Assembly (NCBI RefSeq): GCF_002556545.1 | Contig: NZ_CP022685.1 | Coordinates: 6,364,001-6,428,000, forward strand | Reading direction: 5' to 3' | Source of the DNA: Streptomyces formicae | Lineage (GTDB): Bacteria > Actinomycetota > Actinomycetes > Streptomycetales > Streptomycetaceae | DNA length: 64,000 nucleotides | Shown here: piece after piece, positions 8,641-15,520 of the stretch | Layout: each line of letters begins with the position of its first letter | Numbering within the stretch: the first letter of the stretch is position 1 | The notes under the pieces: model-generated | Seen by the model: only the letters and a program-made list of their open reading frames with translations | Database searches by the model: none | What the model was told of the DNA's origin: nothing | Translations under genes and position numbers: made by a program

Positions 8641-9287
8641 AGCTTCTCCTCCGAGGCCTGGACGTACACCGTGCCGCTGCCCGACAGCTCCAGCTGGAAC
8701 GCCTCGCCGGAGCCGCGGCCCACCATGTCGCGCCAACCGAGGGCCGTGGACAGCTTGTTGCGTACGTCACCGTGGTGCGCGACGTACGCCTGCGGGTCGA
8801 CGTGCACCGGGCGCTGCGGGGAGATCGGGACCTCGATGACTCCGCCGTGCGCCATGACGGCGACCGCGCCGTGCCCCTTCAGGGTCGTGGTGAACAGGCC
8901 CTGGCCGCTGACCTGGCCGCGCACCATGCCCATGACGCCGCCCTGCGAGCCCATGAACATGGTGCCCTGCTGGAGCGTGCCGTCGAAGGCGAGCAGCCGG
9001 TCCGCCTCCACGTAGAGGGTGTCTCCGGAGAGGCCGATCACCTGGATGTGATGGCCGCCGTGCCCGAAGAGGACCGTGCCGCTGCCCTCGACGGTCATCA
9101 AGGGGGTCGCCTCGCCCGCGACCCGGCGCCCGATCATGGACATCAGGCCGCCCTGCCCGCCCTGGATGTTGGGGGTGAAGGAGACGTCCCCCTTGTAGGC
9201 GAGCATGGCGCCGCGCTGGCTGAAGATCTTGGTCCCCGGCTGCACCGTGGCCTCGATCATCTTCGAGTTGATCTCCTGGAAGGGCAT
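8637..9287 (-). CDS. AIM24-family protein, second of three
   Basis: 216 residues, nearly all AIM24 domain: FSQRGAMLAYKGDVSFTP, GSGTVLFGHGGHHIQVIGL, LYVEADRLLAFDGTLQQGT, GQGLFTTTLKGHGAVAVMAHG, VHVDPQAYVAHHGDV and a final ELSGSGTVYVQASEEKL. ATG 9287 is chosen (MPFQEINSKMIEA); the previous gene stops one base upstream of it. The sequence is Gly-rich and beta-rich, with repeated V-D-P-x-A-Y-V/I-A-H-x-G elements shared with the next paralogue. Confidence 0.85.
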   Translation of the reverse strand: MPFQEINSKMIEATVQPGTKIFSQRGAMLAYKGDVSFTPNIQGGQGGLMSMIGRRVAGEATPLMTVEGSGTVLFGHGGHHIQVIGLSGDTLYVEADRLLAFDGTLQQGTMFMGSQGGVMGMVRGQVSGQGLFTTTLKGHGAVAVMAHGGVIEVPISPQRPVHVDPQAYVAHHGDVRNKLSTALGWRDMVGRGSGEAFQLELSGSGTVYVQASEEKL

Positions 9288-9288
9288 G

Positions 9289-9927
9289 TCAGACGTCCCC
9301 CGCGATCGTCGCCCGCTCGCTGGGCTGCACATAGACGAGGCCGTCGCCCTCGAAGCGGATCTGGAAGGCCTCGCCGCCGCCCTCGCCCATGAAGGTGCGG
9401 AAGGTGACGCCGGACTGGAAGCTCTGGTGGAGGTTGCCCTGGTGCGCGATGTACGCCCCCGGGTCGACCGTCAGCGGGTACTGCTGGGAGACGCGCAGGA
9501 CCACCGCGGGTCCGTCGGAGATGATCGCGGCCTGCCCGCTGCCCTCGACGGTCGTGGTGAACAGGCCGTTGCCCTGGGTCGCGCCGCGCAGCCCGGTGAA
9601 ACTGGTGCCCGTGCGCAGCCCCGCGTCGGTGCAGAGCAGGTTGCTCGCTTCCACGTAGAGCTTGTCGCCGTGCAACTGGACGAGATTGATCTCGGTGGCA
9701 CGGTCGGCGAACCAGCACGTGCCGTGCCCCTTCACCTCCATCACCGTCATCTGCTCGCCGGTGACGCGGCGGGTCACCATGCCCCGTATGCCCTCGCCGC
9801 CGCCGGTCATCTTCTTGAAGGCCATCTGGCCGTCGTACGCGACCATCGAGCCGTTCTTCGCCTTCACGGCATCGCCGGTCATGTCGACCGCGAGCACTCT
9901 GCTCCCCTGGAGCCGGAACGTAGCCAC
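9289..9927 (-). CDS. AIM24-family protein, first of three
   Basis: 212 residues, AIM24 domain throughout: VAYDGQMAFKKM, GHGTCWFADRATEINLVQL, LYVEASNLLCTDAGLRTGT, GNGLFTTTVEGSGQAAII, LTVDPGAYIAHQGNL, RFEGDGLVYVQPSERATI. The GTG at 9927 starts the family region (VATFRLQGSRVLAVDM); the upstream frame is open but non-homologous. It is the promoter-proximal gene of a three-gene operon in which every junction is within a base of overlapping. The three are paralogues by eye, so tandem duplication is likely. Confidence 0.85.
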   Translation of the reverse strand: MATFRLQGSRVLAVDMTGDAVKAKNGSMVAYDGQMAFKKMTGGGEGIRGMVTRRVTGEQMTVMEVKGHGTCWFADRATEINLVQLHGDKLYVEASNLLCTDAGLRTGTSFTGLRGATQGNGLFTTTVEGSGQAAIISDGPAVVLRVSQQYPLTVDPGAYIAHQGNLHQSFQSGVTFRTFMGEGGGEAFQIRFEGDGLVYVQPSERATIAGDV

Positions 9928-10095
9928 GAACCGACGGTAGCCGCCCCGTACCCGCCCAGAACAGGGTGAAGGGCCCTGAGCGAACCCCGAGAATGCCCCG
10001 ATGTCACAATGGGGGTCGCTTGTGCGCGCGTTCACAAGATCGGCGCGCGCCGTGCGTCCGCCCCCTCCCGCCGCCCACCCACCCGAAGGTGCTCC

Positions 10096-10440
10096 GTGGA
10101 CATCAAGACCGCTTCCGCACTCCGCCGCCTCCGCCTGGTCTCGGCCCCCGAGGCCGTTTCCTTCCTGCTGCTGCTCGTCTGCTCGGTGCTCAAGCGGACC
10201 TCGGACTTCAACGCCGTGCCCGCGATGGGCATGATCCACGGCGTGCTCTTCGTCCTCTACGTGCTCTTCTGGCTCGACGCCTGGAACCGCACCAAGTGGG
10301 ACCTGAAGACCGGCGCCCTGTACTTCGTGCTCTCCGTCCTGCCGACCGGCGGCTTCTTCGCCGAGCGCAAGCTGAAGCGCGAGGCCGAGGCCGCGGTGAT
10401 CGCCTCGCGCGCCCGTCGTGAGGGAGTCGTGGGCGCATGA
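10096..10440 (+). CDS. DUF3817 membrane protein
   Basis: 114-residue integral membrane protein with three predicted hydrophobic segments ([49 protein letters not shown]) and a basic tail. The GTG at 10096 follows GAAGGTG at good spacing. It overlaps the next gene by ATGA. Function of DUF3817 is unknown. A second member of the family is encoded at 21694-22026; both keep a His in the second segment and the [16 protein letters not shown] ending. Confidence 0.8.
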   Translation: MDIKTASALRRLRLVSAPEAVSFLLLLVCSVLKRTSDFNAVPAMGMIHGVLFVLYVLFWLDAWNRTKWDLKTGALYFVLSVLPTGGFFAERKLKREAEAAVIASRARREGVVGA

Positions 10441-10730
10441 TCGTCGCCTTCTCCGTGACCCCGCTGGGGGTCGGTGACGACGTCGGCGAGTACGTCGCGG
10501 ACGCGGTCCGCGTGGTCCGCGAGTCCGGCCTTCCGAACAGGACCGACGCCATGTTCACCTCCGTCGAGGGGGAGTGGGACGAGGTGATGGACGTGATCAA
10601 GCGCGCCGTCGCCGTCGTGGAGGAGCGCGCGCCGCGCGTCTCGGTCGTCATGAAGGCGGACATCCGCCCCGGCGTGACGGACGGCCTCACCTCCAAGGTG
10701 GAGACGGTGGAGCGTCACCTCTCCGCGTAA
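10437..10730 (+). CDS. Thiamine-binding-like protein, MTH1187/YkoF family
   Basis: 97-residue cytoplasmic protein of the small MTH1187 (DUF77) family: [13 protein letters not shown]...[27 protein letters not shown]...[14 protein letters not shown]. Related proteins bind thiamine or a similar ligand in a ferredoxin-like fold. It starts at ATGA overlapping the DUF3817 gene, so the two are coupled, and the membrane partner may act with it; that is inference. A strong intrinsic terminator follows. Confidence 0.85.
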   Translation: MIVAFSVTPLGVGDDVGEYVADAVRVVRESGLPNRTDAMFTSVEGEWDEVMDVIKRAVAVVEERAPRVSVVMKADIRPGVTDGLTSKVETVERHLSA

Positions 10731-10782
10731 GCGCTTCGCCGGTTGACCGGCGCGTGCCCCCGCGGGCTGCGTGTGGCCGGTC

Positions 10783-10810
10783 GCGCAGTTCCCTGCGCCC
10801 CTTCGGGGGC
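10783..10810 (+). repeat. Dispersed intergenic element, copy A
   Basis: 28-bp element starting GCGCAGTTCCCTGCGCC and ending in a CCCC-loop-GGGG hairpin. It lies just after the thiamine-binding-like gene, before its terminator. Five more copies occur in the window. Confidence 0.8.
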
Positions 10811-10814
10811 CCGG

Positions 10815-10847
10815 AAATCCCCCGCCCTTCCGGGTGGGGGATTTTTT
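10815..10847 (+). terminator. Intrinsic terminator
   Basis: AAATCCCCC and GGGGGATTT arms (9 bp) around a 12-base loop, followed by further T residues (10842-10847 is a T run). It ends the DUF3817/thiamine-binding operon and insulates the TetR-controlled promoter that follows. Confidence 0.85.
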
Positions 10848-10859
10848 GTGCCCACCGAC

Positions 10860-10875
10860 TTGAGCGAGTGCTCAA
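10860..10875 (+). promoter_or_regulatory. Operator 1 (and -35 region) of SRPBCC operon
   Basis: Perfect palindrome TTGAGC-GAGT-GCTCAA. Its first half also serves as a plausible -35 (TTGAGC) with TACCTT 17 bases downstream at 10883-10888 as -10. Likely bound by the TetR regulator encoded third in the operon. Confidence 0.75.
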
Positions 10876-10902
10876 ATATCTGTACCTTCCCTCGAAGAAG
10901 AC

Positions 10903-10918
10903 TTGAGCAGTCGCTCAA
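10903..10918 (+). promoter_or_regulatory. Operator 2 of SRPBCC operon
   Basis: Second palindrome TTGAGC-AGTC-GCTCAA with the same arms as operator 1, 43 bases downstream and 25 bases before the first start codon. Two identical-arm sites flanking the proposed transcription start point to repression by a TetR dimer at each. Confidence 0.75.
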
Positions 10919-10943
10919 AAACACGCTGACGTGGGGGTTTACC

Positions 10944-11648
10944 GTGAGCCTGTACATCGAGGCACGCATACGCGCCGATCTCGACGACCTCTGGGCCCGC
11001 ACCCAGGAACCCGACCGGCACCAGCGCTGGGACCTGCGCTTCACCGAGATCGACTACCTGCCGCGCCAGGAGGACGAGCCGCAGCACTTCCGGTACGCCA
11101 CGCGCGTGCTGCCCTTCCTGGCCGTCGCGGGCACCGGAGTCTCCGCGGGGGAGAAGCGCCGCCCCGACGGCACCAGGACCTCCGCGCTGCGCTTCGCGTC
11201 GCCGCACCCGCTCTCCCTCCTCGAAGAGGGCAGCGGCTACTGGCGCTACGTGCCGACCGACGACGGCGTCCGCTTCGTCACCGGCTACGACTACCGCCCG
11301 CGCTGGGGCCGCTTCGGGCGGATCGCCGACCGTGCGCTCTTCCGCCCCCTGATGGGCTGGGCGACGGCCTGGTCCTTCGACCGGCTCAGGCTCTGGCTGG
11401 AGCGGGGCATCACCCCCGAACGCGCGCTCCTGCACGGCGTCGCGGAGATCGTCGTGCGCGTCCTGTGTGTCGTGGCGGCCGTCCTCCTGGCCCCCTGGAC
11501 GGCCATCGCGACGGCGGCCCTGATGCTGATGCTGCCGCCCCTGCCGACGACCCCCGCGGCCCGCCGCTGCCTGCGCACGCCGCCGGAACGCGCGCGTGCC
11601 CCGCGTCTCCTCACCACCCTCGCCACCGCCAAGGAGCAGTCGTCATGA
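10944..11648 (+). CDS. SRPBCC-fold protein with C-terminal membrane segment
   Basis: 234 residues. The first 160 resemble a START/SRPBCC ligand-binding domain (SLYIEARIRADLDDLWARTQEPDRHQRWDLRFTEI, with YWRYVPTDDGVRFVTGYDYRPRWG). A hydrophobic C-terminal stretch (IVVRVLCVVAAVLLAPWTAIATAALML) suggests membrane attachment. The GTG at 10944 is the first start after the second operator, with GGGGG upstream as a modest ribosome site. It overlaps the next gene by ATGA. Ligand unknown; a hydrophobic or lipid-like ligand is inferred. Confidence 0.8.
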   Translation: MSLYIEARIRADLDDLWARTQEPDRHQRWDLRFTEIDYLPRQEDEPQHFRYATRVLPFLAVAGTGVSAGEKRRPDGTRTSALRFASPHPLSLLEEGSGYWRYVPTDDGVRFVTGYDYRPRWGRFGRIADRALFRPLMGWATAWSFDRLRLWLERGITPERALLHGVAEIVVRVLCVVAAVLLAPWTAIATAALMLMLPPLPTTPAARRCLRTPPERARAPRLLTTLATAKEQSS

Positions 11649-12334
11649 CGCGACCCGCGTCGATCTTCAGGAGCGTGATGGGCGCCGACTTCGAGCGCCT
11701 CCACCCGCAGATCCAGCGCCGCTTCTCCGTCGGCCTGGCGAGCGGCGAGGCGTGCACGGGCCGGGGCGTGATGGACCGGATCTGGCACGGCAGGGGCTTC
11801 GTGAAGCCGTTCCTCGCGGCCGGTGGCACGCGCAACATCCTCGTACCGCGCCAGGGCAGGAACGTGCCCTTCGTCATCGAGAACGTGCCGTACGCCGACA
11901 CGTACGGACGTGAGACGGTGACCTTCGTGCGCACCTTCGACCTGCCAGGCGGCCCCCGCCGCTTCGACGCCCAGATGGTCCTGAGCCCCAAGGGCGACCG
12001 CGTGCTCGACTACCTCGGCACGCACCAGCACCTCGCCAGCGACCTGCACTTCAGGGCCGAGCCCGACGGCTCGCTCGTGATCCGCTCCGGAGAGCACCGT
12101 TTCCGGGAGGGCCCGGTGGACTGCCGCGTGCCCTCGCTGATCGGCGGCGACGCGGAGGTGCGGGAGTCCTACGACGAGCGGACCGGCCGCTTCCGGATCC
12201 AGGTGCGGGTGGTGAACCGGCACTTCGGGCCGCTCTTCGGGTACGAGGGTTCCTTCACGGCGACGTACGCGGACGTCCGTGCCTGTGGAGTCCGTCCCGG
12301 TCTGCGCCCGGTGCGCGAGGAGGCGCGCGCGTGA
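11645..12334 (+). CDS. DUF4166-domain protein
   Basis: 229 residues dominated by a DUF4166 domain: FRSVMGADFERLHPQIQRRF, GRGVMDRIWHGRGFVKPFL, VPFVIENVPYADTYGRETVTFVRTF, RFDAQMVLSP, YLGTHQHLASDLHF and a final FGPLFGYEGSFTATY. The domain's activity is unknown. ATGA overlap with the SRPBCC gene and GTGA overlap with the TetR gene show a tightly coupled three-gene operon. Together with its SRPBCC partner it probably handles one small hydrophobic molecule; that is inference. Confidence 0.8.
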   Translation: MTRPASIFRSVMGADFERLHPQIQRRFSVGLASGEACTGRGVMDRIWHGRGFVKPFLAAGGTRNILVPRQGRNVPFVIENVPYADTYGRETVTFVRTFDLPGGPRRFDAQMVLSPKGDRVLDYLGTHQHLASDLHFRAEPDGSLVIRSGEHRFREGPVDCRVPSLIGGDAEVRESYDERTGRFRIQVRVVNRHFGPLFGYEGSFTATYADVRACGVRPGLRPVREEARA

Positions 12335-12984
12335 CACCCGCGAAGGACCCGGCCAAGGGCCTGGAGACCCGGACCAAGCTGCTCGACGGCGCGTTGCGCA
12401 CGCTCACGGAGCAGGGCATCGCCAAGACGTCGGCGCGGACGATCGCGGCGGCGGCGGGGGTCAACCAGGCGCTGGTCTTCTACCACTTCGGCTCCGTCGA
12501 CGAACTCCTCTCCGAGGCGTGCAGACACGGTACGGAGCAGCGCGTGACGCGCTACCGGGAGCGGCTCTCCGGCATCTCCTCCCTCTCCGAACTGCTCGCC
12601 TTCGGGCGGGAGATGCACGAGGAGGAGCGCGAGGCCGGGCATGTCGCCGTCCTCGGGCAGTTGCTCGCGGGGGCGCAGACGCAGCCTCGCCTCGCGGCGG
12701 CGACGGCGGCGGGGCTCGCCCTCTGGATCGAGGAGATCGAGAAGGTCCTGACCCGGGTCCTTTCCGCCTCCCCGCTCGGGGAGTTCGCGGATCCGGTGGG
12801 GCTTTCCCGGGCGGTGGCGGCGTCCTTCGTCGGTCTTGAGCTGTACGAAGGGGTGGACGCCGTCGGGACGGAGAGGGCGCTCGAGTCCTTGGAGCAACTG
12901 TCCACGCTGGTCACGGCGATCGAGGACCTGGGCCCCATCGCGCAGCGCGCGGTCCGCCACCGCTTGCGCCGCGTCCGGCCCTGA
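12331..12984 (+). CDS. TetR-family regulator of the SRPBCC operon
   Basis: 217 residues with an N-terminal TetR helix-turn-helix (LLDGALRTLTEQGIAKTSARTIAAAAGVNQALVFYHFGS) and a helical ligand domain. It starts with GTG inside GTGA, overlapping the DUF4166 gene. As the last gene of the operon it probably represses its own promoter through the two TTGAGC-N4-GCTCAA palindromes at 10860 and 10903. The ligand is unknown. Confidence 0.9.
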   Translation: MTPAKDPAKGLETRTKLLDGALRTLTEQGIAKTSARTIAAAAGVNQALVFYHFGSVDELLSEACRHGTEQRVTRYRERLSGISSLSELLAFGREMHEEEREAGHVAVLGQLLAGAQTQPRLAAATAAGLALWIEEIEKVLTRVLSASPLGEFADPVGLSRAVAASFVGLELYEGVDAVGTERALESLEQLSTLVTAIEDLGPIAQRAVRHRLRRVRP

Positions 12985-13123
12985 CCGGCTGCGCCGGGGC
13001 CGGCGTCCCGGTCACGCCCCTCGGCACGGCACCTGCGCCTGCCTGCGACATGTGGACGCCCCGGCCCTCGCCCCTCGGCGACGGGGGCTGTGCCCACCCG
13101 TTCCGCCCTGCGGAACATCTGCC

Positions 13124-13225
13124 CACAGCGGCGGCTACCGGCACCGGCGCGGTCCGCTACAGCGGTGGCCACGGGTATCGGTGCGGTCCGCCACAGCGGT
13201 AGCCACCGGCATCGGCGTGGTCCGC
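13124..13225. repeat. 34-bp tandem repeat, three units
   Basis: Units at 13124-13157, 13158-13191 and 13192-13225 each start C/T-ACAGCGG and end GGTCCGC; roughly 80 percent identical by eye. A degenerate fourth start (CACAGCGG) follows at 13226. A unit length that is not a multiple of three argues against coding. Confidence 0.8.
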
Positions 13226-13419
13226 CACAGCGGGAGTGGGAGCGGCCCGGGCACCGGTGCCCCCACAGCGGTAGGACCACCGGCCCGCAGTCGCGAGCGG
13301 GCCCGAGGGGACGTGGCGGTATGTCCGCCCGGAGCACTCGCGGCCACGTGCCGAGGTGCCCGGAGTGTGGCGGTCATCTGGGACGGCGAGGACGGACATA
13401 CCGCCGCGGCCCCGCCCCA

Positions 13420-13543
13420 CACCCGCACGGAAGGCGCAGCCGCCGCCGCCCCCCCCGCACGGTCGGCGCAGCCCTCACTCCGCCCCCACCCGCAGGGAAG
13501 GCGCAGCCGCCGCCCCACCCCCACCCGCACGGAAGGCGCAGCC
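13420..13543. repeat. Spaced copies of a 22-base GC-rich word
   Basis: Near-identical 22-base copies starting CACCCGCA and ending GGCGCAGCC occur at 13420-13441, 13487-13508 and 13522-13543; a degenerate one lies around 13451-13473. The spacers are C-rich. Confidence 0.7.
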
Positions 13544-13720
13544 CCCCGCCCCCCGCCGAAGGCAAAGGCACCGCAACCCCCCACCCGCAACCCCACCAAA
13601 ACCGCCCACCCTAAAACCGCTCGCACGGGCGAACCCCGTTCGACACGCCGGGGAAACTCCACTTTTGTGTGGGTATCGGTTTGTTCGATCACCATCGATC
13701 ACCAGAACCTGGAGGGCGCT

Positions 13721-15517
13721 GTGCCGCAGCCGGAGGGCTTCGACTACGACACCCACAGCACGCTCGCCGGCCCGCTCACCGAGCCCGCCGCCGGCGAAGC
13801 CAAGGACGGCAGCGGCTATCGGGTCCAGTACAGCAAGCTCCTCTCCCGCGAGCCGCACCGAATACGCGCCGTGCTCCTGATGACACTGGCCCCCGTACTC
13901 ACCGGCCTGCTCCTCGTCTACCTCGTCTGGCCCACCCACTGGACCGAACGCGAGGGCGGCGACCGCTGGCTGATCGGCCTGGACATCACGATGCTCGTGG
14001 CGATCGGACTCATCGAGCTCTTCATGCTCGTGAACGTCGTGTCGATCGCCCACGCGACGATGGTGGCGAGGGACCCGATCCCCGTCGTCCCCGAAGAAGG
14101 CACCCGCGTCGCCTTCCTCACCACCTACGTCCCCGGCAAGGAACCCCTCTCCATGGTCCGCGCCACCCTGGAGGGCGCCGTCCGGATCCACCACACGGGC
14201 CCCCTGGACGTATGGCTCCTGGACGAGGGCGACGACCCCGGGGCCAAGGCCCTGTGCGAAGAGCTCGGCGTGCACCACTTCACCCGCCACGGCGTACCGG
14301 AGTGGAACCGCAAGAAGGGCCCGCACAAGACCCGCACCAAGCACGGCAACTACAACGCGTGGCTCGCCATGCACCACGCCGACTACGAGTTCTTCGCCTC
14401 GGTCGACACGGACCACGTCCCGCTCCCCAACTTCCTGGAGCGGATGATGGGTTACTTCCGGGATCCGGACATCGCGTTCGTCGTGGGACCGCAGGTCTAC
14501 GGGAACTACACGACCGCCGTCACCAAGGCCGCCGAGTCCCAGCAGTTCCTCTTCCACGCGCTGATCCAGCGCGCGGGCAACCGCTACCGCGCCCCCATGT
14601 TCGTCGGCACGAACAACGTCGTACGCATCAGCGCGCTGACCCAGATCGGCGGCCTGTACGACTCGATCACCGAGGACATGGCGACCGGCTTCGAGCTGCA
14701 CCGGCGCCGCAACCCGCTCACCAAGCGGCACTGGCGCTCGGTGTACACGCCGGACGTGCTGGCCGTCGGGGAGGGCCCGGCGTCCTGGACGGACTTCTTC
14801 ACGCAGCAGATGCGCTGGTCCAGAGGGACGTACGAGACGCTGTTCAAGCAGTACTGGAAGGCACCGTTCACGATGCCGCCCGGGCGCCTGTTCTCGTACA
14901 CGCTGATGCTCGTGTACTACCCGATGACGGCGGTCAACTGGCTGCTCGGCGTGCTCAGTTGCGTGCTGTTCCTGTGGTTCGGGGCGAGCGGGACGCAGGT
15001 CGCCGCCTCCGTCTGGCTCATGCTCTACAGCGACGCGGCGGCTCTCCAGATCGGCCTGTACCTGTGGAACCGCCGCCACAACGTGTCCCCGCACGAGCCG
15101 GAGGGATCCGGCGGCCTCGCGGGCATGGGGATGTCGGCGCTCTCCGCGCCCATCTACGCCAAGTCCCTCGGCGCCGCCTTCGTGCGCCGCCCGAGCCGCT
15201 TCGTGGTCACGCCCAAGGGCGGCGACGCCAGCCCGGACCGCCTGCTGACGTTCCGCATCCACCTGTTCTGGGCGGCCGTGCTCGTCAGTTCGCTCGTCGC
15301 CTCCTTCGTGCTCGGCCACACCCACGTGGCGATGCGCACGTGGGCGGTGCTCGCGATGGTCATCTCCCTCGCCCCGGTGACGATCTGGGGCTGCACCACG
15401 GTCAAGGAGCGCAGGGCGCGCAAGGAGGCGGTGCGGCGGGCCGCCGCACCGGAAGCCGAAGCGGAGGGCGAGCCGGAGCCGGCGTTCGCCACCGGCACGA
15501 CGACAGGAGGGAACTGA
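13721..15517 (+). CDS. cslA: CslA-like family 2 glycosyltransferase
   Basis: 598-residue membrane glycosyltransferase of the cellulose-synthase-like type, which at hyphal tips makes an extracellular beta-glucan (known for Streptomyces CslA). Two membrane segments lie near residues 48-70 and 83-106. The cytoplasmic GT2 domain carries DTD (SVDTDHVP, about residue 228), TED (ITEDMATGFEL, about 318) and QxxRW (QQMRWSRG, about 362). Several membrane segments follow. The GTG at 13721 has GGAGGGC five bases upstream. glxA begins three bases after its stop. Partners glxA and a GH6 glucanase gene are adjacent, as in the known cslA-glxA-cslZ set. Confidence 0.9.
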   Translation: MPQPEGFDYDTHSTLAGPLTEPAAGEAKDGSGYRVQYSKLLSREPHRIRAVLLMTLAPVLTGLLLVYLVWPTHWTEREGGDRWLIGLDITMLVAIGLIELFMLVNVVSIAHATMVARDPIPVVPEEGTRVAFLTTYVPGKEPLSMVRATLEGAVRIHHTGPLDVWLLDEGDDPGAKALCEELGVHHFTRHGVPEWNRKKGPHKTRTKHGNYNAWLAMHHADYEFFASVDTDHVPLPNFLERMMGYFRDPDIAFVVGPQVYGNYTTAVTKAAESQQFLFHALIQRAGNRYRAPMFVGTNNVVRISALTQIGGLYDSITEDMATGFELHRRRNPLTKRHWRSVYTPDVLAVGEGPASWTDFFTQQMRWSRGTYETLFKQYWKAPFTMPPGRLFSYTLMLVYYPMTAVNWLLGVLSCVLFLWFGASGTQVAASVWLMLYSDAAALQIGLYLWNRRHNVSPHEPEGSGGLAGMGMSALSAPIYAKSLGAAFVRRPSRFVVTPKGGDASPDRLLTFRIHLFWAAVLVSSLVASFVLGHTHVAMRTWAVLAMVISLAPVTIWGCTTVKERRARKEAVRRAAAPEAEAEGEPEPAFATGTTTGGN

Positions 15518-15520
15518 CCC

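Larger units (their letters stand above)
12985..13720. other. 736-bp non-coding, repeat-rich stretch
   Basis: No convincing gene lies between the TetR gene and cslA. The stretch contains a 34-bp tandem array (13124-13225), a 13-bp inverted repeat (GGCGGTATGTCCG at 13315-13327 against 13393-13405), and spaced copies of a 22-base C-rich word in 13420-13543. From about 13400 to 13620 the plus strand is very C-rich and poor in T. Just before cslA, GATCACC occurs twice (13687-13704). Confidence 0.7.

Noticed and set aside
13124..13543. Possible CRISPR array
   Set aside because: Repeats are directly abutting or irregularly spaced, with no unique spacers of constant length and no cas genes. The same holds for the arrays at 19687 and 50271.
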